This document shows positions 18,118-27,769 of a stretch of DNA of 64,000 nucleotides, piece by piece (position 1 is the first letter of the stretch; each line of letters starts with the position of its first letter). The stretch comes from Staphylococcus delphini (GTDB taxonomy: Bacteria > Bacillota > Bacilli > Staphylococcales > Staphylococcaceae). The DNA is taken from the NCBI RefSeq assembly GCF_900636325.1, contig NZ_LR134263.1:682001-746000 (forward strand), read 5' to 3'. A model generated the notes under the pieces. That model was not told the origin of the DNA. It was given only the letters and a program-made list of their open reading frames with translations, and ran no database searches. A program made the position numbers and the translations under genes.

Positions 18118-19125
18118 ATGATGGGTGAAGAACGATATTCTAGGCAAATGTTATACAAAGGAATAGGGCCGAGTGGTCAACAGAAAATCAATGCAAAAGC
18201 TGTACTCATTGTGGGTATGGGCGCATTAGGAACGCATCTTGCGGAAGGATTAGTCCGTGCAGGTATCGGGAAGCTTATCATTGTGGATCGGGACTATATT
18301 GAGCATTCTAATTTACAGCGACAGACGTTGTTTACAGAACGTGATGCGGATGAAAGTGTACCGAAAGTAATGGCCGCAAAAGAGATGCTTCAAGCAATAC
18401 GTCGTGATGTACACATTGAGGCTTATATTGCACATGTTGCTCGTGAATTTTTAGAAACACATGTGCCAGCTGTTGATTTAATTTTGGATGCGACAGACAA
18501 TTTTGAAACACGTATGCGCATCAATGACGCAGCGTATTATTATCGTGTTCCTTGGATTTATGGCGGCGTCGTACAAAGTACCTATGTTTCAGCACCATTT
18601 ATTCCTGGACAAACGCCTTGTTTTCAATGTTTAGTCCCACAAATTCCATCTCTCAATCTTACGTGTGATACGGTAGGAGTCATTCAACCTGCTGTCACAA
18701 TGACAACGAGTTTTCAGTTAAGAGACGCACTGAAAATTTTAACTGAGACACCTATTGAACCTAAATTGACTTATGGCGATATATGGGAAGGGACACATTT
18801 TGCGTTTGGCATGCAACGATTGCAACGTGAAGACTGCCCAACGTGTGGTCATCAACCGAGCTATCCGTATTTAAATACACGAACGTCTACTTATGCCGCT
18901 TTATGTGGTCGCGATACCGTACAATATCAACATCCAGAACTGACATTTGAGCGATTAAAGTCATTTTTAGATGCGCGAGCGCTACCCTACAAGTCCAATG
19001 GTTATTTATTACAATTTAAATTTGAAAATTCACGTATTGTCGCTTTTCAAGATGGGCGTCTACTCATTCATGGTTTAACAGATATTGACGCGGCACAAGT
19101 GATGATACATAAATTATTCGGCTAA
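18118..19125 (+). CDS. moeB: Molybdopterin synthase adenylyltransferase MoeB
   Basis: An E1-like enzyme of about 335 residues that adenylates the C-terminal glycine of MoaD. It begins with GEERYSRQMLY, then the nucleotide loop VGMGALGTHLAEGLVRAGIG, VDRDYIEHSNLQRQTLF and DATDNFETRMRIND. Two CxxC pairs (PCFQC and CPTC) form the structural zinc site. I start it in the ATG triplet run at 18115-18123, downstream of GGAGAGG; a TTG 27 bases earlier overlaps the -10 box and is unlikely. A C-terminal extension of about 60 residues follows the zinc site. It heads the moeB-moaB pair. Confidence 0.93.
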   Translation: MMGEERYSRQMLYKGIGPSGQQKINAKAVLIVGMGALGTHLAEGLVRAGIGKLIIVDRDYIEHSNLQRQTLFTERDADESVPKVMAAKEMLQAIRRDVHIEAYIAHVAREFLETHVPAVDLILDATDNFETRMRINDAAYYYRVPWIYGGVVQSTYVSAPFIPGQTPCFQCLVPQIPSLNLTCDTVGVIQPAVTMTTSFQLRDALKILTETPIEPKLTYGDIWEGTHFAFGMQRLQREDCPTCGHQPSYPYLNTRTSTYAALCGRDTVQYQHPELTFERLKSFLDARALPYKSNGYLLQFKFENSRIVAFQDGRLLIHGLTDIDAAQVMIHKLFG

Positions 19126-19140
19126 TGAAGGAGTGATTCC

Positions 19141-19641
19141 ATGCATACGAACGTCAAATTAGAGCGACCTGTCCGTTGTGCAGTATTGACCGTTTCCGAT
19201 ACGCGAACGACTGAGACGGATAAAGGGGGACAAAGCGTTCAAACTTTATTACAAACGGCAGATTTTGATGTGGAAATTCAACATTATACGATTGTTAAAG
19301 ATGAACTGACTGCCATTCAAGTAGCTGTGCAACAATGGCTTACAGAAGATATCGATGTCATTGTGACGACAGGTGGAACAGGAATTGCACCGAGAGATGT
19401 AACGATTGAAGCAGTGACACCGTTATTAGATAAGGAGATTGAAGGGTTTGGTGAGTTGTTTCGCTATTTAAGCTTTACAGAAGATGTCGGGACACGCGCG
19501 TTGTTATCACGAGCTGTTGCAGGTACAGCGAATCGAACGCTAATCTTTTGCTTGCCAGGATCAACAGGCGCTGTAAAATTAGCGCTGAATCGACTCATAT
19601 TACCAGAACTCACGCATTTAGTTTATGAAATGAATAAATAA
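19141..19641 (+). CDS. moaB: Molybdenum cofactor biosynthesis protein MoaB
   Basis: A 166-residue MoaB/Mog-family protein with [18 protein letters not shown] at the N-terminus, the molybdopterin-binding loop [19 protein letters not shown], and [14 protein letters not shown] near the end. In Firmicutes this protein adenylates molybdopterin before MoeA inserts molybdenum. It follows moeB by 15 bp with its own GAAGGAG site. Downstream is repeat fragment R4, then the convergent moaC. Confidence 0.93.
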   Translation: MHTNVKLERPVRCAVLTVSDTRTTETDKGGQSVQTLLQTADFDVEIQHYTIVKDELTAIQVAVQQWLTEDIDVIVTTGGTGIAPRDVTIEAVTPLLDKEIEGFGELFRYLSFTEDVGTRALLSRAVAGTANRTLIFCLPGSTGAVKLALNRLILPELTHLVYEMNK

Positions 19642-19642
19642 A

Positions 19643-19766
19643 AGCGTGCCCTTATTGATAAATATTTTGAATGCTACAATTGCCATCATGGCTTCGCGTT
19701 CCTAGGAGGCTTGCCGAATTTAGCAATTGAATATCAAAGACTGTAAATCAATGAGGGCAAACTTTT
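19643..19766. repeat. Repeat R4, short hairpin member of the modular family
   Basis: Outer arms TGCCCTTATTGAT/ATCAATGAGGGCA and inner arms CAATTGC/GCAATTG enclose a core with GCCATCATGGCTTCGCGTTCC. The core is the reverse complement of the right-core piece GGAACGCGAAGCCATGA found in R2 and, with small changes, R1 and R3. It lies between the convergent moaB and moaC. The remaining bases up to 19900 hold no feature I can name. Confidence 0.7.
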
Positions 19767-19900
19767 GAAAAGTAGAAAACGCCAAAAATTTCAGCCTAAT
19801 CACATCGTAATTGATTTTTTCATTCCATATAGCACATTTCATTTATCATAGTAAAGTTACAAGAGTCATGATGTTCCGTCCCATTACAGATGGATGTGAT

Positions 19901-20386
19901 TTAGTCGGATGTGCGATTGAAGTCGGATTTACCGCCCGTTTTTTGAACGAGGTACGTTGCACCGATGACCATGCCTTTATCAACGGCTTTACACATATCA
20001 TAAATGGTTAACGCAGTGGCAGAAGCGGCAGTTAAGGCTTCCATTTCCACACCGGTTTTGCCATTTGTAGACACTGTCGTTGTAATGTTCAAAATGTACT
20101 GATCTTCAGAAGTGTCCCAATCAAAGGCAACATCAATCCCAGTGAGTGCTAACGGGTGGCACATGGGAATAATCGTCGACGTATTTTTAGCCGCCATAAT
20201 CCCTGCGATTTGTGCGGTATTTAAAACATTGCCCTTTTTGTTTGTATTTTGCGTAATTTGTTCATAAATCGTGGCATTAACTTGAATGCTTGAATGTGCG
20301 ATAGCTGTACGTTTCGTGACTTGTTTGTCAGAAACATCTACCATCTTTGCATGACCTTGTGCATTAAGGTGTGTAAATTCAGACAT
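19901..20386 (-). CDS. moaC: Cyclic pyranopterin monophosphate synthase MoaC
   Basis: A 161-residue MoaC, the enzyme that turns the MoaA product into cyclic pyranopterin monophosphate. Landmarks are [29 protein letters not shown], with the catalytic histidine region, then [28 protein letters not shown] and the C-terminal KTGGKSDF. The start is the ATG behind TAAGGAGGAATAAC; an upstream extension of 13 codons has no binding site. It is the only gene of the cluster on the minus strand and is divergent from moeA. Confidence 0.96.
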   Translation of the reverse strand: MSEFTHLNAQGHAKMVDVSDKQVTKRTAIAHSSIQVNATIYEQITQNTNKKGNVLNTAQIAGIMAAKNTSTIIPMCHPLALTGIDVAFDWDTSEDQYILNITTTVSTNGKTGVEMEALTAASATALTIYDMCKAVDKGMVIGATYLVQKTGGKSDFNRTSD

Positions 20387-20456
20387 GTTATTCCTCCTTA
20401 CTTGAATGCAAGGATAGTATAGCATGAATTTTTCATTTTGTTAGGAGTGGTTCATC

Positions 20457-21716
20457 ATGCCAGTAGAAAAAAGACATCCTATCCCTGTGTCAGAGGCGCT
20501 ACAACGTGTTATGAAACAAGAGATTGAGATGAAAAAGACGACAGTGAACATCTATGAAAGTGAAGGTTACATACTCGCCGAAGATATCGTTGCGACGTAT
20601 GACATTCCGCGTTTTGATAAATCCCCTTATGATGGCTTCGCGGTGAGAAGTGTTGATACAGCAGGGGCTTCGAGTGACAACCGTATCCAATTTGAAGTCG
20701 TCGACCACATCGGAGCAGGGAGTGTATCCACGAAGCGACTTGAAACAGGGCAAGCTGTACGCATTATGACAGGTGCTGCAATGCCACAAGGTGCAGATGC
20801 CGTTGTGATACTCGAACAAACGGTGGAAACGGCAGAAGGTTTTACGATTCGTAAGCCGTTTGAGTCATTAGAAAATGTGTCATTAAAAGGTGAAGAAACT
20901 GCAACGGGTGATGTGGTTTTAAAGAAAGGCCAACGGATCAATGCGGGCGTTGTTGCAGTGCTAGCCACTTTTGGTTATGTTGACGTTCCCGTATTTCAAA
21001 AACCGACAGTAGCCATTATTGCGACGGGCAGCGAACTGGTTGATATTGATGCGCCGTTGGAACCAGGGAAAATTCGTAATTCAAATGGTCCGATGATTGC
21101 TGCATTATTGCGTAAAGAACGTATTGAAGCTGAACTGTATCAAATTCAACAAGACGATTTTGACAGTAGCTTAGCTGTCGTCAAAAAAGCGTTTGCCGCG
21201 CACGATATTGTTATTACAACAGGTGGTGTGTCGGTAGGAGATTTTGATTATTTACCAGATATTTATCAAGCATTAGACGCTGATGTGTTGTTTAATAAAG
21301 TAGCGATGAGACCAGGCAGTGTAACGACTGTCGCAGTATCAGAAGGCAAATATTTATTCGGCTTGTCGGGAAATCCTTCAGCTTGTTATTCTGGCTTTGA
21401 ATTATTCGTTAAACCAGCGATGTACCATATGATGCATGCTGAAAAATGTTACCCAAGCATGGTGCGTGCGACGTTGATGGAAGACTTTAAAAAGGCGAAT
21501 CCATTTACACGTTTTATTCGTGCCAATGTCGTACTCACAGGGCGTGAAGCGACAGTACGCCCATCAGGTTTCAACAAGTCAGGTGCCGTCGTGTCCATTG
21601 CGCATAGTAACGCCATGATTGTTTTACCAGGTGGCACACGCGGATTTGAACAAGGTCATGACGTACAAGTGATATTAACATCATCAGAAGCGTATCAACG
21701 TGAGAGTAGCTTATGA
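20457..21716 (+). CDS. moeA: Molybdopterin molybdenumtransferase MoeA
   Basis: A 419-residue MoeA that inserts molybdenum into adenylated molybdopterin. It shows PRFDKSPYDGFAVRS, IGAGSVSTKRLETGQAVRIMTGAAMPQGADAV (domain II/I), VAIIATGSEL, then the MPT-binding domain TTGGVSVGDFDYLP and LFGLSGNPSACYSGFELFVKP, and a C-terminal beta domain. Length is normal. It starts the rightward moeA-mobB-moaE-moaD-mobA-moaA operon; the stop overlaps the mobB start (ATGA). Confidence 0.96.
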   Translation: MPVEKRHPIPVSEALQRVMKQEIEMKKTTVNIYESEGYILAEDIVATYDIPRFDKSPYDGFAVRSVDTAGASSDNRIQFEVVDHIGAGSVSTKRLETGQAVRIMTGAAMPQGADAVVILEQTVETAEGFTIRKPFESLENVSLKGEETATGDVVLKKGQRINAGVVAVLATFGYVDVPVFQKPTVAIIATGSELVDIDAPLEPGKIRNSNGPMIAALLRKERIEAELYQIQQDDFDSSLAVVKKAFAAHDIVITTGGVSVGDFDYLPDIYQALDADVLFNKVAMRPGSVTTVAVSEGKYLFGLSGNPSACYSGFELFVKPAMYHMMHAEKCYPSMVRATLMEDFKKANPFTRFIRANVVLTGREATVRPSGFNKSGAVVSIAHSNAMIVLPGGTRGFEQGHDVQVILTSSEAYQRESSL

Positions 21717-22189
21717 TTTTACAAGTGGTAGGGTTTAAAGATGTAGGTAAAACGACGCTTATGGAAAAGTTAGTGGCCCATGTGAAACGTTTAGGCTATG
21801 CTGTCGTGACGATTAAACACCATGGTCACGCTGGGGAGGACATTACGTTGCCGGCTGACCATTTAGATCATATGCGTCATTTTAATGCTGGGGCGGATCA
21901 AAGCATTGTCCAAGGCCATCAGTATATTGAAAGCGTCCAACGAGCTGGTGAAATGCCGTTACGGACTTTAATTGATGAATGTGTTACCATTGAAAAAAGT
22001 ATCATACTCGTTGAAGGATACAAACATGAACATTACGATAAAGTGATAGTGTATCGTAATGAAGCAGAATATGCGCAACTTCAACAGTTGTCGAATGTAA
22101 AATTTGCAGTTAAAAGAGATGCTATAACATCAGATGCGCATGCGTTATTCACGTGGCTCACTGAGTGGATAGAAATGAATGAAGGGTGA
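21713..22189 (+). CDS. mobB: Molybdopterin-guanine dinucleotide biosynthesis adaptor MobB
   Basis: A 158-residue P-loop protein with Walker A GFKDVGKTTLMEKL at residues 6-19, VTIKHHGHAG and SIILVEGYKHEHYDKVIVYR. MobB binds GTP and assists MobA in attaching GMP to the cofactor. It overlaps moeA by 4 bp, a typical sign of coupled translation. Confidence 0.93.
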   Translation: MILQVVGFKDVGKTTLMEKLVAHVKRLGYAVVTIKHHGHAGEDITLPADHLDHMRHFNAGADQSIVQGHQYIESVQRAGEMPLRTLIDECVTIEKSIILVEGYKHEHYDKVIVYRNEAEYAQLQQLSNVKFAVKRDAITSDAHALFTWLTEWIEMNEG

Positions 22190-22194
22190 TCGGG

Positions 22195-22653
22195 TTGAAA
22201 CAATTTGAAGTGACAACACAACCGTTAGAACCGGAAAAATACCGCGCATACACATTAAATGAAAAACAAGGCGCGGTGGTTGTGTTTACAGGGCATGTCC
22301 GTGAATGGACGAAAGGTGTCCGCACAGAATATTTAGAGTATGAAGCGTATGTTCCTATGGCTGAAAAAAAGCTGGCGCAAATTGGTGATGAAATAACGGA
22401 GCGTTGGCCTGGGACTATCACTGCGATAGGTCATCGTATAGGTGCGCTTCAAATTTCTGATATCGCAGTTTGTATTAGCGTATCATCACCTCACCGTAAA
22501 GATGCCTATGCTGCAAATGAATATGCGATTGAACGGATTAAAGAGGTCGTCCCAATTTGGAAAAAAGAAATTTGGGAAGATGGCGCAGAATGGCAAGGAC
22601 ATCAACGTGGTTATCACGACGATGCTGTCAATAAAGGAGGACTTTCATCGTGA
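22195..22653 (+). CDS. moaE: Molybdopterin synthase catalytic subunit MoaE
   Basis: A MoaE protein of about 152 residues: GAVVVFTGHVREWTKG, LEYEAYVPMAEKKL, IAVCISVSSPHRKDAYAANEYAIERIKEVVPIWKKE, which carries the catalytic arginine/lysine segment. With MoaD it adds two sulfurs to the pyranopterin. I choose TTG 22195, about 7 bases after GGGTGAT; a GTG at 22186 has no room for a binding site. The stop overlaps the moaD start. Confidence 0.93.
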   Translation: MKQFEVTTQPLEPEKYRAYTLNEKQGAVVVFTGHVREWTKGVRTEYLEYEAYVPMAEKKLAQIGDEITERWPGTITAIGHRIGALQISDIAVCISVSSPHRKDAYAANEYAIERIKEVVPIWKKEIWEDGAEWQGHQRGYHDDAVNKGGLSS

Positions 22654-22883
22654 AGGTGTTATACTTTGCAGAAATTAAAGAACTTGTGAATCGTTCAGAA
22701 GATGTGTTTCATTTTGATTATGAAGTGCCTGTTGCGGATTTAACAACACATTTATACCAAACTTATCCCGTCATTCAAGGGAAAAAATTTCAAGTTGCAA
22801 TCAATGAAGAGTTTGCACGCGCGGAAGATCTCATTCAGCCATACGACGTGGTTGCACTGATTCCGCCAGTCAGTGGAGGTTAA
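22650..22883 (+). CDS. moaD: Molybdopterin synthase sulfur carrier MoaD
   Basis: A 77-residue ubiquitin-like protein ending in ALIPPVSGG. The terminal Gly-Gly is adenylated by MoeB and converted to a thiocarboxylate that supplies sulfur. It overlaps moaE by 4 bp and has GGAGGAC upstream. Confidence 0.94.
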   Translation: MKVLYFAEIKELVNRSEDVFHFDYEVPVADLTTHLYQTYPVIQGKKFQVAINEEFARAEDLIQPYDVVALIPPVSGG

Positions 22884-22892
22884 ACATTAGTC

Positions 22893-23498
22893 ATGAAAGC
22901 TATTATACTTGCTGGTGGGCATTCAGAGAGATTTGGCTCACCGAAAGCATTTGCGACAATTAATGGGACGACGTTTTATCACAAACTTGTCCAAACGTTA
23001 CAAGCGACGAACATGTTCAATGAGGTTTTAATTAGTACGAACGAACAACTATTTTCTCAATTTCAACATGACGCGGTCGTTGTAGATGAACCGAAACATC
23101 TAGATAAAGGACCACTCGCTGGTATTTATAGTGCGATGTCGCGTGATACAGATGAGGATCTTTATTTCGTCATTTCTGTTGATACGCCGATGGTCACTCA
23201 AAAAGCGATCAGCCATCTGTACCAGTTTATGGTTGCAAATCTTATTGAAGAACATTTAGACATCGCCGGATTTATGGATGACGGACGTCCGATACCGACC
23301 ATTGCTTTTTATCATAAACGGGTGTTGCCTATTATTGAAAATGTTTTACAGTCGGATAATCTGAGTATGAAACATGTGTATGAACAAGTATCAACAGATT
23401 GGTTAGAGGCGAATACGATTGAGAGCCCGCACTATTGGTATCAAAATGTGAATTATCAACAAGATTTGGCAGCATTAGAAGCAGAACTAGCGAAATAA
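22893..23498 (+). CDS. mobA: Molybdenum cofactor guanylyltransferase MobA
   Basis: A 201-residue nucleotidyltransferase with the GTP loop [33 protein letters not shown] and VISVDTPMV, whose aspartate binds magnesium. It attaches GMP to molybdopterin to form the guanine dinucleotide cofactor used by DMSO-reductase-family enzymes such as formate dehydrogenase, which fits with fdhD nearby. It lies between moaD and moaA. Confidence 0.94.
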   Translation: MKAIILAGGHSERFGSPKAFATINGTTFYHKLVQTLQATNMFNEVLISTNEQLFSQFQHDAVVVDEPKHLDKGPLAGIYSAMSRDTDEDLYFVISVDTPMVTQKAISHLYQFMVANLIEEHLDIAGFMDDGRPIPTIAFYHKRVLPIIENVLQSDNLSMKHVYEQVSTDWLEANTIESPHYWYQNVNYQQDLAALEAELAK

Positions 23499-23514
23499 GA
23501 AAAGGAGGCGCAAT

Positions 23515-24537
23515 ATGGCAGACCAAATACTTGATAAATTGGGCAGACCCATTCGTGATTTGCGCATTTCCGTAACTGATAGATGTAATTTTCGTTGCGA
23601 TTATTGCATGCCAAAAGAAATTTTCGGTGACGATTATGTGTTTTTACCGAAAGATCAATTGTTATCTTTTGAAGAAATTGTACGTATCACAAAGTTATAT
23701 GCACAATTAGGTGTTAAAAAGGTGAGAATTACAGGAGGTGAACCGTTACTACGTCGTGACCTCCATCAATTAATCGCCCAAATTACACAGATTGAAGGCA
23801 TTGAAGATATAGGTTTGACGACGAATGGCTTATTATTGAAAAAACATGGGCAAAAACTGTATGATGCGGGGTTACGTCGTATTAATGTCAGTTTAGATGC
23901 AATTGAAGACCGAGTGTTTCAAGCGATTAACAACCGTGATATTAAGGCGACGACTGTACTTGAACAAATCGATTATGCCATCAGTATCGGTTTAAAAGTT
24001 AAAATTAACGTTGTCGTTCAAAAGGGTGTCAACGATCATCAAATTTTGCCAATGGTCCGTTATTTTAAAGATAAAGACGTTACGGTTCGTTTTATTGAAT
24101 TTATGGACGTCGGTAATGATAACGGTTGGGACTTTAGTAAAGTTGTCACTAAAGATGAGATGTTGCAGATGATTGCGAGTGAATTTGACATCGAACCCGT
24201 GTCTCCAGAATATTATGGGGAAGTTGCGCAATATTATCGCCATGTCGGAAGTCAAGCACAGTTTGGACTGATTACAAGTGTGTCGGATTCATTTTGTTCA
24301 AGTTGTACACGAGCACGTCTATCTTCAGATGGTAAATTTTACGGTTGCTTATTCAGTACAGGAAGTGGCTTTGATATTCGAGGGCTATTGAGAAGCGGGG
24401 CGGATGATGCCGAGATTTTGGCTCAGTTGAAAGCATTGTGGCACATTCGTGACGATCGTTATTCTGATGAACGAACAGCAGAAACAGTAGCAAAGAGACA
24501 GCAGAAGAAAATTAATATGAATTATATAGGTGGATAA
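23515..24537 (+). CDS. moaA: GTP 3',8-cyclase MoaA
   Basis: A 340-residue radical SAM enzyme performing the first step of cofactor synthesis from GTP. The N-terminal cluster motif CNFRCDYC (CxxxCxxC) binds the SAM iron-sulfur cluster, and [15 protein letters not shown] is the GGE segment. The C-terminal [22 protein letters not shown] holds the second cluster. The protein ends in Gly-Gly, as required in known MoaA. It is the last gene of the operon; repeat R2 follows, and its left end contributes to a terminator-like structure. Confidence 0.96.
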   Translation: MADQILDKLGRPIRDLRISVTDRCNFRCDYCMPKEIFGDDYVFLPKDQLLSFEEIVRITKLYAQLGVKKVRITGGEPLLRRDLHQLIAQITQIEGIEDIGLTTNGLLLKKHGQKLYDAGLRRINVSLDAIEDRVFQAINNRDIKATTVLEQIDYAISIGLKVKINVVVQKGVNDHQILPMVRYFKDKDVTVRFIEFMDVGNDNGWDFSKVVTKDEMLQMIASEFDIEPVSPEYYGEVAQYYRHVGSQAQFGLITSVSDSFCSSCTRARLSSDGKFYGCLFSTGSGFDIRGLLRSGADDAEILAQLKALWHIRDDRYSDERTAETVAKRQQKKINMNYIGG

Positions 24538-24567
24538 TTTTTTCACACACCTTGGCATAAATAGTAG

Positions 24568-25021
24568 AAAAAAGCTGGGACACTGGGACATTAAGTTCCT
24601 CAGCTCCTTTCCTATATTTTGTTGTGTATACCAAGGGATGGGGCTTGAAAAAATTAAACCTCAAGCCATACATAGATTGCATATTCATTAATGACTTTAA
24701 AACGGTCGGAAAATAAGCGTGAATGGGATAAAAATTGATGCTATTGTTTTCTTGATTTCATAAACTTGCCTTCAGTTCTGTGTATTTGATATAAGATTGC
24801 CCAGAAGGCTGAGACTCCTGAGGGATCAGCTGGTCCGGAAAATCCAATTCGGCTACCACCAAATGTACACTATAATCAAGCCGAATTTAGTTGTAGGGCC
24901 AGCCCCTAGGAACGCGAAGCCATGAAGGCAATCTAAAGCCACAAATCATAGGGAGGGCAAGTTTAACAAAAATATTGCATCAATAGCATCAAAAATTTTT
25001 ATGTCCCATCCCAGCTTTTTT
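24568..25021. repeat. Modular intergenic repeat R2 with perfect 13-bp terminal inverted repeats
   Basis: The 454-bp block starts with AAAAAAGCTGGGA (24568-24580) and ends with TCCCAGCTTTTTT (25009-25021), a perfect inverted pair that also resembles a bidirectional terminator split by an insertion. The left core (24574-24840) matches R1 at 3414-3674, with a few changes. At the junction after GGAAAATCC, R2 carries an AATTCGGCT/AGCCGAATT hairpin (24846-24887) where R1 and R3 have a longer module. The right core (24897-25007) matches R1 and R3. It lies between the convergent moaA and nuclease genes and holds no gene. Confidence 0.88.
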
Positions 25022-25031
25022 ACATTAATAG

Positions 25032-26903
25032 TTACTTCTGTTTTTTCTGCTTTTTAATTTGCTTGGTAAAGTCAATTTGAGCAAGAATCGGGTCGTGATC
25101 ACTTGCACGGCCAGCCATATCAGTGAAGTCGCTATTAACGTGAATCATATCGAGTTTCGTTTGGCGTTTTAAATGTTCCGACACTAAAATGTGATCCAGC
25201 GTTTGCGTGTTTCCTTGATAGACATAAGAATAGCGCTTGTTTTTAGGCACATCATTCACCTTGTTCGTTAAACCATACGACTCAAAAGTTTTAAGCGGTT
25301 TTGACCATTGAAAGTCATTATAATCGCCTACTGAAATAATGGCGGCGTTAGGGTTTTGTTGTTGAACTTGTGCCGTAAATTCACCAATACGATGTGCGAT
25401 TTCTACACGCTGTGGTTCGGAAGTTAATTGAACAGGTTGATGACTGCCGAATAATCCATCATCACCACGTTTTGATTTCCAATGGTTAGCAATCGCAATG
25501 ACTTGTTGCCCTTTAAAGTCAAATTGAGCAGCTAATGATTTACGTACATCTTCAAAAGCAGGATCTTGTGGTGCGATACGACCTGGATTTCGTGTAAGTT
25601 GGTTGTTTTCATAATCGACGCTCGTAGTGGCGTCACCCGTTGGAATGTGGTCGCTAAATGTCACGCGCTCAGGATTGTATAAAAAGCCGACACGAATATT
25701 CGCATCAGGTTGACCGCCATCTACATTGTTTTCGGGATCGATATTGACATAACGATATGTCGGACCACCCGCATCTTTAATGGCTTGGATGAGACGTTTA
25801 TATGAAGCCGAGGCGTCAGCACTACCTTTACCTGGTCCATTGTTATCTTGAACTTCTGTCACGCCGACAATGTCAGGTTGTTTCATATGGCTAACGATAC
25901 CATTTGCGAGTTTACGTGCCTTATCATCACTTGAACTTTTAACGTCATTTGAAAAGTTTTCTAAGTTGTAGGACGCCACTGTCAGTTTATTTTCGGACGG
26001 TTTTAATGTTGTCCCTTTAGGTTGTGCTTTCCCTTGAACATACGCTTGTTGCATCTCTTTTAAATCGATATTCACTTTATAATTTTGAAAACTGTAGTTC
26101 ACATAACCAATTAAAGGCCCTTTGAAGCGATCCCCCGTCACAATGTTAAAATCTTGTGCGCGCTTGCTGTCATCATGCATTTTAAAGGCGATACGTTGAC
26201 CATTGGCATTATCAGGTTTTAATAAAACACCACCATTTTTCGTTTCTCGACGATTTTGATTCAGCACTGTAAACACTTCGCCGTGGTCTTGAGGGCCTAC
26301 ACTGCGGACATCGCCAAATTCCACACGCATGCCTTCTAACGCTTCCCAAAAATCAATTGCATATGTATCCGGTTTGAAAACAGAAAAATGTTGCGAAGAA
26401 GCGATTTGTTGTGGGATTTTTTTGATTTTTACCGGTTGAGGTAAAGGTTGATGCGTTTTTTGAACGGTGATTTGCCCTGCTTGATCTGGACGTGCATCAA
26501 TTTCAGTCAATGGTAAATCTGTTTGTTGTTTTTCCGCGTAACCTTCAATTGCATATTCGCGGACCGTGCCCGAAACATGAATTAGATCACCGACTTTAAC
26601 GTGAGGTTTCTCTTTGCCAGCAAAGACGATAATGCCTTCAGAAGTGGCAGGATTTTTATCTTTTTGCGCGTCCGGCGTTTGAAGGTGGAAATAATAATAG
26701 TTGTTGGCCTTATAAATATAAGTCACAATACCCGGTACTTTTTCAACGCGTTGATCTTTCAAAGGTGATGTATGACCCGCACCTTGAATATCATGAATCA
26801 GTGTTGGTGATGCCGTTTCAGCTTGTGCTGCCGAATCGTGGAAGATTGAGCCTGTCGTGAGTAGGCCTAAAACTAAAGTTGAAGTTATTAATTTGCTTTT
26901 CAA
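25032..26903 (-). CDS. Secreted ExeM/NucH-like endonuclease (EEP fold)
   Basis: A 623-residue exported protein. The signal peptide is cleaved probably after AAQA (residue 28). An N-terminal OB-fold-like part (about 35-150) with VPGIVTYIYKANNYYYFHLQTPD and VGDLIHVSGTV resembles that of extracellular nucleases of the YhcR/ExeM type. The C-terminal half (about 305-610) is an endonuclease/exonuclease/phosphatase domain: ASYNLENF, VGVTEVQDNNG with the metal-binding glutamate, IANHWKSKRGDDG, VGDYNDFQWS and RASDHDPILAQ, the catalytic Asp-His. No LPXTG or membrane anchor is present; the tail is lysine-rich (QIKKQKKQK). Expected role: degradation of extracellular DNA, possibly for nutrition or escape from neutrophil traps. 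The ATG has AAGGAGGC upstream. Confidence 0.85.
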   Translation of the reverse strand: MKSKLITSTLVLGLLTTGSIFHDSAAQAETASPTLIHDIQGAGHTSPLKDQRVEKVPGIVTYIYKANNYYYFHLQTPDAQKDKNPATSEGIIVFAGKEKPHVKVGDLIHVSGTVREYAIEGYAEKQQTDLPLTEIDARPDQAGQITVQKTHQPLPQPVKIKKIPQQIASSQHFSVFKPDTYAIDFWEALEGMRVEFGDVRSVGPQDHGEVFTVLNQNRRETKNGGVLLKPDNANGQRIAFKMHDDSKRAQDFNIVTGDRFKGPLIGYVNYSFQNYKVNIDLKEMQQAYVQGKAQPKGTTLKPSENKLTVASYNLENFSNDVKSSSDDKARKLANGIVSHMKQPDIVGVTEVQDNNGPGKGSADASASYKRLIQAIKDAGGPTYRYVNIDPENNVDGGQPDANIRVGFLYNPERVTFSDHIPTGDATTSVDYENNQLTRNPGRIAPQDPAFEDVRKSLAAQFDFKGQQVIAIANHWKSKRGDDGLFGSHQPVQLTSEPQRVEIAHRIGEFTAQVQQQNPNAAIISVGDYNDFQWSKPLKTFESYGLTNKVNDVPKNKRYSYVYQGNTQTLDHILVSEHLKRQTKLDMIHVNSDFTDMAGRASDHDPILAQIDFTKQIKKQKKQK

Positions 26904-27096
26904 TAGATTGCCTCCTTAAAAATATTGTTTACGCGTTAAGTATACCAAAACAACTATAACAATATTGTAAAAATTTGATGAATTGATAAAAACGAGACAA
27001 TAGCGTTAAAAGGAGATGTCTTTAAGGGGGTAAAATAATGACGATTTTTGATGAATAGCAGAAATACGAAAGCATATGACATCATCTGAGCCATTA

Positions 27097-27145
27097 AAAA
27101 ACCTACCTATTTATCAACGTAGCATATGCTGATAAATAGATAGGT
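27097..27145 (-). terminator. Terminator of the MarR gene
   Basis: ACCTACCTATTTATCA (27101-27116) and TGATAAATAGATAGGT (27130-27145) pair over 16 bp with one mismatch. On the minus strand the stem is followed by TTTTTTAA. Between here and the nuclease start (26904-27096) I see no gene, only a 6-codon frame behind a GGGGG motif. Confidence 0.8.
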
Positions 27146-27149
27146 CATG

Positions 27150-27596
27150 TTATATTTCATCATTTTGAAGTTGTGTGAGTAACGATTGATACAACTGTTC
27201 TAAAATATCTGTTGCACGTGCAATCTCATCGTCGGAAAGTTGAAGCGGCTCGATGGCTTGCCGTTGGAGTTGACCAATCTGTAACTTTAACTTTTCATGG
27301 ATTGCTTGACCGGCTTCAGATAAATAGAGATGCTTTTCTCGCTTATCCACTTCACCTGGGCGAATCAATAACCAACCTTGCGCATCCAATGCTTTTAAAA
27401 TTTTTCGCGTCGTCGGTTTTTCAATCGAACGGCGTTTTGAAATTTGGACGAGAGTCGTACCGGGATTGATCGCGATATCTTTCATCACTAACCATTGTGC
27501 GGGGTAGAGTTGATGTTCATCAAGTAATGGGTGGACGACTTTAATATAGGGACGGTAAAGTTTGGTGAAATGATCAAATAATATTGAAGGTTCCAT
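27150..27596 (-). CDS. MarR-family transcriptional regulator
   Basis: A 148-residue winged-helix protein of the MarR type. PAQWLVMKDIAINPGTTLVQISKRRSIEKPTTRKILKALDAQGWLLI is the helix-turn-helix, and RPGEVDKREKHLYLSEAGQ is the wing with the conserved DxR segment. The flanking helices form the dimer. The targets are unknown; the divergent VOC-family gene 170 bp away is a candidate. The ATG has AGGAGTC upstream. Confidence 0.87.
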   Translation of the reverse strand: MEPSILFDHFTKLYRPYIKVVHPLLDEHQLYPAQWLVMKDIAINPGTTLVQISKRRSIEKPTTRKILKALDAQGWLLIRPGEVDKREKHLYLSEAGQAIHEKLKLQIGQLQRQAIEPLQLSDDEIARATDILEQLYQSLLTQLQNDEI

Positions 27597-27769
27597 ACGA
27601 GACTCCTTTCTGAATAGGTTATTAAAGCATATTATAACACTTCATGTGAAAGTTGTTGGATAAAAGCGCGCTTATCAACGCAAAAGTGAAGTGCGTGTTA
27701 TATCGAGATTTCACAACAAATATTTGGTAAAATAATATTATGGCATGAGAATTGGGAGTGAGCGCACAA

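Noticed and set aside
19901..20425. Longer start for MoaC at 20425
   Set aside because: The extra 13 codons have no binding site, whereas the ATG at 20386 has a perfect AAGGAGG.
27040..27060. Six-codon frame behind a GGGGG motif, a possible leader peptide
   Set aside because: It is not followed by a plus-strand gene it could regulate, and so short a frame arises easily by chance.
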